Assembly (NCBI GenBank): GCA_965224435.1
Contig: OZ245048.1
Span: 2,480,001 to 2,544,000, forward strand
Length of the DNA: 64,000 nucleotides
From: JAJRQY01 sp965224435
Lineage (GTDB): Bacteria; Actinomycetota; Acidimicrobiia; Acidimicrobiales; SZUA-35
Direction: 5' to 3'
In this document: positions 59,446-64,000 of the stretch, piece after piece
Layout of the letters: each line of letters opens with the position of its first letter
How positions within the stretch are numbered: position 1 is the stretch's first letter
Program-made: the position numbers and the translations under genes
The notes under the pieces: model-generated
Seen by the model: the letters and a program-made list of their open reading frames with translations, nothing else
Database searches by the model: none
What the model was told of the DNA's origin: nothing

Positions 59446-59724
59446 ATGCTCTTCGTTATCCATGCACTAGACAAGCCCGGTTCCGCCCCACTTCGCCAAG
59501 CAACAAGGTCCGATCACCTGGCCTACATGTCCAACTTTGACATCCAAGTTGGTGGCCCAATGCTTGATGAAGAGGGCGAGTCATGCGGCTCGATCATCAT
59601 CATCGAGATGGACGACCTCGCCGCGGCCGAAAGATTCGCCACTCATGACCCATACCGCAAGGTAGGCCTGTTCCAGACGGTGACGGTTCTGGCCATGAAG
59701 AAGGTGATCTGGCCCGGTGAATGA
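59446..59724 (+). CDS. YciI-family protein
   Basis: The 92-residue protein has the YciI ferredoxin-like fold: LFVIHALDKPGSAPLRQATRSDHLAYM near the start, GGPMLDEEGESCGS in the middle and AAERFATHDPYRKVGLF at the end. The conserved His and Asp (RSDHL, THDPY) fit the putative catalytic pair. YciI proteins have poorly known roles, some as dehydrochlorinase-like enzymes. It is divergent from the carboxylase and overlaps the flavin hydroxylase gene by 8 nt. Confidence 0.9.
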   Translation: MLFVIHALDKPGSAPLRQATRSDHLAYMSNFDIQVGGPMLDEEGESCGSIIIIEMDDLAAAERFATHDPYRKVGLFQTVTVLAMKKVIWPGE

Positions 59725-60997
59725 GGTTGATGCCGCACCCCTCAACCGCCACAAGGTGCTGATAGCTGGTGGTGGCATCACCGGCCTGACTGTGGCTTTG
59801 TCCCTTCATCAGGCCGGCCATGATGTGACCGTCTTTGAGTCAGTGGAACAACCCCGCGAGCTGGGGGTTGGCATCAACTTGTTGCCCCATTCAGTTCGGG
59901 TTCTCCACGATCTTGGCTTGCAGGGAGTTCTGGAAGAAATCGCGATCTTGACCCGCCGCCTCAGTTTCTATTCTGAAGATGGCGTCAAGATCTGGGAAGA
60001 GGATCGTGGCTTACACGCGGGGAACCCGTGGCCCCAGTACTCGCTGCATCGAGGTCGTCTACAAATGTTGCTGTGGCGAGCTGCACGGGACGAGCTCGGT
60101 CCAGAGCGGCTGCTCACCGGCCACCATCTGACCAGTTTCGAGCAGGACAGCAACGAGGTGCGGGCCACCTTCACCAATCGCTCCTCAGGCAAGCATGTCG
60201 GCAGTTATTCGGGCGATGTTCTGATTGCCGCCGATGGCTTGCATTCGGCCGCCCGCAAGTTCTTCAACCCTGACGAAGGACCACCGGTCTACTCCGGGCT
60301 CATGCTGTGGCGGGGCGCCACACAAACCGATCCGTTTCTGGACGGGGAGTCCATGTTCATGGCCGGACATGATGAAGCCAAGGCCGTGGTGTATCCCATT
60401 GGTGGACCCGAGCATCGACAAGGTCGAAGCCTGGTCAACTGGATTGCCGAGCGCCCCGTTGATTTTGACGTCAACACCGCCGACTGGAACCGTGAGGCAA
60501 GCCCGGAGGCGTTCAGCGAGTATTTCGAGGACTGGCGCTGGGATTGGATCGATTTGCCCCAGCTATTTGCTAAAACTCCGGTGTGTTATGAGTTCCCCAT
60601 GAGTGACCGCGACCCGCTTGATCGCTGGTCCTACGGACGGGTGACCTTGCTTGGCGATGCTGCCCACGCCATGCGACCGAACGGTTCCAACGGGGCTAGC
60701 CAGGGAATCCTCGATTGTGAAGCCATCACTCAAGCCTTGAGTGCCGAGCCCGACGTGGCCGTCGCCCTGGAGCGCTACCAGGAAGAACGGTTGGAGAAGA
60801 CTGCTGTATTGACTCTGGCCAATCGCCAATCAGGACCGGAACGAGTTTTGCAGTGGGTCAAGGATCGTTGCGATGGCAGCTGTGTAAGTGAGCACCAATG
60901 TGTTCCCCAAGAAGAACTATCCGAAGCGGCTAACGCCTACAAACAATTGGCTGGTTTCGACCGTGCCAAACTGGCCGGGCTAGCCACGCAGCGCTGA
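59717..60997 (+). CDS. FAD-dependent aromatic-type monooxygenase (salicylate hydroxylase-like)
   Basis: The 426-residue flavoprotein has the three group A hydroxylase motifs: GGGITGLTVALSLHQAGHDVTVFE (FAD GxGxxG), the DG motif IAADGLHSAARK, and GDAAHAMRPNGSNGASQGILD. It would hydroxylate an aromatic or enolisable acid using NAD(P)H and oxygen. GTG 59717 is the start, overlapping the YciI gene. The substrate is unknown. It heads a run of catabolic genes toward 64 kb. Confidence 0.92.
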   Translation: MNEVDAAPLNRHKVLIAGGGITGLTVALSLHQAGHDVTVFESVEQPRELGVGINLLPHSVRVLHDLGLQGVLEEIAILTRRLSFYSEDGVKIWEEDRGLHAGNPWPQYSLHRGRLQMLLWRAARDELGPERLLTGHHLTSFEQDSNEVRATFTNRSSGKHVGSYSGDVLIAADGLHSAARKFFNPDEGPPVYSGLMLWRGATQTDPFLDGESMFMAGHDEAKAVVYPIGGPEHRQGRSLVNWIAERPVDFDVNTADWNREASPEAFSEYFEDWRWDWIDLPQLFAKTPVCYEFPMSDRDPLDRWSYGRVTLLGDAAHAMRPNGSNGASQGILDCEAITQALSAEPDVAVALERYQEERLEKTAVLTLANRQSGPERVLQWVKDRCDGSCVSEHQCVPQEELSEAANAYKQLAGFDRAKLAGLATQR

Positions 60998-61055
60998 CCA
61001 AGACACCTGAGCAAGACACCAGAGCAAGCCACCAAAGCAAGACAGAGGAATACCA

Positions 61056-61676
61056 ATGGTTGATCTCACCCAAACCCTGCACTGGAACGACAGTGACGTC
61101 GAGGTCCACAAGGTTGTTGTTGGGCCATTTGAGAACAATGTTTTTGTGGTGCGCTGTCGCCACACCGGCGAAGCAGTGATGCTCGACGCCGCCAATGAGC
61201 ACGAGCTCTTGCTCGAACTTTGCGAAGGTCTTGGTGTTCGCACTGTGCTGGAGACCCACGGCCATTGGGATCACATCCAGGCCATACCCCAGGTCCGAGA
61301 CGCTGGCTATAAGGTCGGAGTCACCGCGGCCGATGCCGCGATGTTGCCCAGCTATGACTACATCCTGGAGGACGACAAGATGATCGAGGTCGGCAAGCTT
61401 CGGCTACACACGGTCACCACTCCGGGACATACTCCCGGCTCGATCTGCTTCAAGTTGGTTGACAAGCCTCTCCTATTCACCGGCGACACCTTGTTCCCGG
61501 GCGGGCCGGGAGCAACCAATTCCGAAGGTTCCAGCTTTCCAGAAATTCTGGCTTCCATCGATGAGCGGCTGCTCACCTACGGAACAGAGACCATCGTGCT
61601 GCCTGGCCATGGCGACGACACGACGATCGGGACGGAGCGTCCGTCGTTCCAGTCCTGGGTCGACCGCGGCTGGTAG
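61056..61676 (+). CDS. metallo-beta-lactamase-fold hydrolase
   Basis: The 206-residue protein is a glyoxalase-II-like MBL hydrolase: the zinc motif THGHWDHIQAI (HxHxDH), TPGHTPGSICF, FTGDTLFPGGPG and the late LPGHGDDT. Two zinc or iron ions are expected. It would hydrolyse a thioester such as S-lactoylglutathione or a mycothiol adduct. It follows the flavin hydroxylase by 58 nt after a repeated CAAGACAC.AGAG-type stretch. It may act in the same catabolic cluster. Confidence 0.92.
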   Translation: MVDLTQTLHWNDSDVEVHKVVVGPFENNVFVVRCRHTGEAVMLDAANEHELLLELCEGLGVRTVLETHGHWDHIQAIPQVRDAGYKVGVTAADAAMLPSYDYILEDDKMIEVGKLRLHTVTTPGHTPGSICFKLVDKPLLFTGDTLFPGGPGATNSEGSSFPEILASIDERLLTYGTETIVLPGHGDDTTIGTERPSFQSWVDRGW

Positions 61677-61699
61677 CAGGACCAGCGACATCCACTGAT

Positions 61700-61767
61700 C
61701 GTCAGTTTCGTGACGTTAGTCCCTATGCGTGGAAAGTCGTTAAGGCCTTAATGATTGACGTTCGTCA
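61700..61767 (+). promoter_or_regulatory. TGACG/CGTCA inverted repeats and TTAAGGCCTTAA palindrome before the diiron oxygenase
   Basis: CGTCA-N6-TGACG (61700-61715) and TGACG-TT-CGTCA (61756-61767) reuse the same half-site in opposite arrangements, with the 12-bp palindrome TTAAGGCCTTAA (61740-61751) between them. They occupy the 135-nt gap just before the diiron protein start at 61812. Together they look like operator sites for one regulator. Confidence 0.5.
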
Positions 61768-61811
61768 CATGACAGCCGGCGACGCAACCACCACTCGCAA
61801 AGGGATACCAC

Positions 61812-62837
61812 ATGAGCAAGAGAGAAAAACTCGCCCAGGACATGGAGTTTCCTCCAGAGATTGAACAGCCAAACGTCTATCCACTCTCGTGGCATCGCGG
61901 AACCGAGAAGATGGAAGAAATCTACGAAGCATCACTTCGTGAATTCTGGGACCCGATGGCCCTTCCGTGGGACACCTTCGACGTTTCCAGCTACACCTGG
62001 GAACAGCGCGAAGCCATTGCCTACTGGTGGACCATCCTTTCGGTGTTCGATGCCTCTGCTCCCCCGGTCTTCGCCGGCGCCTTCATCAAGACCTATGAAG
62101 ATCACGAAGAAGATGCCGTGCGACGCTGCTTCTTCTCCGTCACCAAGGACGAGCAGAACCATGAACAGGTCTGTGGCCTGGCCATCACCAAGCTGCTTGA
62201 GCATCCAGACCCCATCACCTATGAGCCAAAGACTGACTTGGGCAAGTGTCTTCAGAAGAACGCCAAGTGGCTCTACTACAACGGTGCCCGCTACTGGGAT
62301 GGCTACAAGGCCGCAGTACCCAAGTACAGCCTCGCCGTCTTGTTCAGCTCGTTCCTGATGGGCGAGATGGGTGCGGCAACCATCTTCCATCAGATGGCCG
62401 CCGGAGCAAAGGAGCCGGTGTTCGAGGCTGCGTTCCGCAATATCGGTCGAGATGAGGGCCGCCATATGGCCATCTGCCTCACCCTCATGCAGCGGGACTA
62501 TCCCAAGATCAGCGACGAGGACAAGGCCACCGTTACCAAGCAGATCCGAGCGGGCTATCTGTTCTTGTCCGCCGTTCTGTTTGAGCCACCCGCAGAGTTC
62601 TGGGACATTCCCTCGGACTTCATCGAGAACCAGCGTGCTGGCGAAGCCATTGCTCGCGAAGCAGGTTTCTTCATTCCCGAATATGAGGCTAAGAAGGAGA
62701 ACTGGCGCAAGGCCATGCTCAACCTCAAGTCGGTGTTGGACAAGTACGACATCCCCTTCCCCGCCATTCCTGAGGTTGGGATTGACGGCCAGGAGGTCAC
62801 CGATATTGACATGGAAGACATCATTCCCGTCTTCTAG
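61812..62837 (+). CDS. ferritin-like diiron oxygenase component (R2-like)
   Basis: The 341-residue helical protein has four-helix-bundle metal motifs: TYEDHEEDAVRR, then TKDEQNHEQ (ExxH), FLMGEMGAATIFHQ, and IGRDEGRHMA (ExxH). Two ExxH pairs plus two more carboxylates match the diiron sites of ribonucleotide-reductase R2-like and AurF-like oxygenases. No Tyr-radical context is clear. Its immediate neighbour is a ferredoxin-NAD(P) reductase, so it is probably the hydroxylase of a two-component oxygenase. The 3' end is duplicated (next entry). Substrate unknown. Confidence 0.83.
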   Translation: MSKREKLAQDMEFPPEIEQPNVYPLSWHRGTEKMEEIYEASLREFWDPMALPWDTFDVSSYTWEQREAIAYWWTILSVFDASAPPVFAGAFIKTYEDHEEDAVRRCFFSVTKDEQNHEQVCGLAITKLLEHPDPITYEPKTDLGKCLQKNAKWLYYNGARYWDGYKAAVPKYSLAVLFSSFLMGEMGAATIFHQMAAGAKEPVFEAAFRNIGRDEGRHMAICLTLMQRDYPKISDEDKATVTKQIRAGYLFLSAVLFEPPAEFWDIPSDFIENQRAGEAIAREAGFFIPEYEAKKENWRKAMLNLKSVLDKYDIPFPAIPEVGIDGQEVTDIDMEDIIPVF

Positions 62838-62869
62838 GTGACAGGAGACATCATTCCCGTCTTCTAGGT
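62816..62869. repeat. 30-bp-period tandem duplication at the diiron gene's 3' end
   Basis: A 24-bp stretch including the last six codons and the TAG of the diiron gene (62816-62839) recurs at 62846-62869, a 30-bp offset. The second copy lies after the stop, so the protein is unaffected. It resembles the 28-bp duplication at 21318, which also starts at a stop codon. Confidence 0.9.
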
Positions 62870-62901
62870 TTAACCCTTCACTTCAACCGAGGATCCTCCC
62901 C

Positions 62902-63981
62902 ATGCCTCCAGCAGACAGCGACAGTTCAGCAACATCAAAAGTGATCCGGCTCCAGCCTTCGGGCAAGGATGTTGCGGTTCAGGACGGAGACAGTGTTCTC
63001 ACTGCTCTTGAGCGTCAGGGTTACGCCCTGCCAAACAACTGTCGGGCTGGAGCGTGTGGGGAGTGTCGGGCCAAGGTCATCAGCGGCGACTATGACCAGG
63101 GCATGATCTTCACCATGGCTCTCTCCGACGAGGAGATCGAAGAGGGCTACGGCCTCATGTGCATGGCGATGCCAACTTCGGACGTGCTGGAGTTGGAGTA
63201 CGGCACGATCGACGCACAGCCCAAGCTTTTCCCACCACGAACCGATGTGCCCTTTGTTGTGGTGGACAAGATTCCACGTACCGGGAGGATCGTGGAACTG
63301 CGCCTCCGACCGATGGGAGAGCCCCTGAAGTATTGGCCTGGCCAGTATCTACAGTTGGGACAAACGTCGGCCGGGGCGCCACCTCGCTGCTACTCCATTG
63401 CTAATGCGCCAAAGCCCGACGGCGAGATCAGCCTCCTGATCAGCCGGGTGGACGACGGCATGACCAGTGGTTGGGTGCACGACACCCTGCAGCCGGGAGA
63501 TCGAGTCTTCGCCTCAGGCCCCTTTGGAACCTTTGTTGGCGACGCCGCCATCGATACCCCCGTGGTCTGCTTGGCCGCCGGGTCCGGCCTCGCCCCGATC
63601 CTGGCCCTGACCGACGCCGCCCTACGACGAGGTTTCCCTCACCCGGTGACCCTGGTGTTCTCCGCACCATCCGAAGACGCCGAACTGTTGACTGGCCTGA
63701 CGTCATGGTGGGAGGCAACTCACTCCAACTTTAGGGCCATCACCACCTTCACCCGTGAGGCCCCAGAAGGCGCAGCTCACACCGGGCGTATCCCCACCAT
63801 CCTTGAAGAACTCTTTGGCGATCTGGCCAATACCAGCGTCTTCATTGCCGGCTCCCCATCCTTCGTGGATGATTGCAAGGAAGCCGCATACTCCGTCGGC
63901 GCCCAGGAAGACCTCGTACATTCCGAAGGGTACGTGACCCAGTTCATTCCCGAGTCTCCGCCCAAAGAGCGCCTGCTCTAA
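62902..63981 (+). CDS. ferredoxin-NAD(P)H reductase, oxygenase electron-transfer component
   Basis: The 359-residue protein begins with a plant-type 2Fe-2S ferredoxin domain: CRAGACGECRAKV (C-x4-C-x2-C) and GLMCMAMP with the fourth Cys. An FAD domain (RCYSIANAP) and NAD-binding domain (AAGSGLAPILALTD) follow, with FIAGSPSFVDDCKEAAY at the C-terminus. It passes electrons from NAD(P)H via FAD and the Fe-S cluster to an oxygenase. Adjacent to the diiron protein (64 nt), it is probably its reductase. Confidence 0.93.
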   Translation: MPPADSDSSATSKVIRLQPSGKDVAVQDGDSVLTALERQGYALPNNCRAGACGECRAKVISGDYDQGMIFTMALSDEEIEEGYGLMCMAMPTSDVLELEYGTIDAQPKLFPPRTDVPFVVVDKIPRTGRIVELRLRPMGEPLKYWPGQYLQLGQTSAGAPPRCYSIANAPKPDGEISLLISRVDDGMTSGWVHDTLQPGDRVFASGPFGTFVGDAAIDTPVVCLAAGSGLAPILALTDAALRRGFPHPVTLVFSAPSEDAELLTGLTSWWEATHSNFRAITTFTREAPEGAAHTGRIPTILEELFGDLANTSVFIAGSPSFVDDCKEAAYSVGAQEDLVHSEGYVTQFIPESPPKERLL

Positions 63982-64000
63982 CTGGCCGTTCCAAGCGCTA

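Overview
This 64 kb window is dense, high-GC bacterial chromosome. It fits an actinomycete of the Acidimicrobiia type (an Ilumatobacter- or Microthrix-like lineage is my inference). Pointers are several F420-type luciferase-like oxidoreductases, an actinobacterial-type DapD, a 13E12/DUF222 HNH protein behind an actinobacterial LexA box, a single-chain acyl-CoA carboxylase, many fatty-acid and ketone-body type CoA enzymes, and frequent GTG/TTG starts with ATGA overlaps. I found no tRNA, rRNA, CRISPR array, insertion sequence or prophage.

Layout. 1-4.2 kb (minus): a YVTN beta-propeller lipoprotein, an alpha/beta hydrolase lacking its nucleophilic serine, two unknown small proteins around a hairpin-rich 300-nt stretch, and an acyl-CoA dehydrogenase. 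4.3-5.1 kb: a Phd/VapC-like toxin-antitoxin pair. 5.2-9.9 kb: O-acetylhomoserine sulfhydrylase with a CoA-binding partner, VOC proteins, a MerR/GyrI-like regulator and an SDR. 10-13.3 kb: a Baeyer-Villiger-type monooxygenase and a D-aminoacylase-type amidohydrolase. 13.3-20 kb: a secreted metallopeptidase, an FAD oxidoreductase and a three-gene cell-surface operon (DUF2341-like protein, membrane protein, small exported protein). 20-26 kb: homoserine kinase, small proteins, a TetR-controlled pair, two SDRs and an F420 enzyme. 26-31.3 kb: a lipoprotein with a decayed paralogue, and a giant RTX/metalloprotease/Ig surface protein whose signal peptide is out of frame across a run of eight G (C on the coding strand). 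31.5-39.5 kb: an FMN/Fe-S glutamate-synthase-like protein, a rearranged CaiB-type CoA-transferase, an AhpD-like gene with an in-frame UGA, DapD, a frameshifted hydrolase, and another gene with an in-frame UGA. 39.6-46 kb: a lipoprotein, the LexA-box HNH gene, a second rearranged CoA-transferase, and the proton-translocating transhydrogenase operon. 46-60 kb: acetoacetyl-CoA synthetase, an F420 enzyme, a DsbA-like protein, an acyl-CoA synthetase, a pirin, PlsC, an MFS transporter and the single-chain carboxylase. 60-64 kb: a flavin hydroxylase, an MBL hydrolase, and a ferritin-like diiron protein beside its own ferredoxin reductase, probably a two-component oxygenase.

The most exciting signal is the AhpD-like gene at 34486-35493. 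Its CxxC redox motif reads Cys-Val-Tyr-UGA, followed in frame by the rest of the family signature. A small hairpin at the right distance has a G in its loop, as bacterial SECIS elements do. I read it as a selenoprotein with a CxxU centre. Other leads are the C8 tract as a possible phase-variation switch, the structured RNA-like region at 2.15-2.4 kb carrying a 13-nt perfect anti-Shine-Dalgarno complement, and the diiron oxygenase locus with TGACG/CGTCA repeats.
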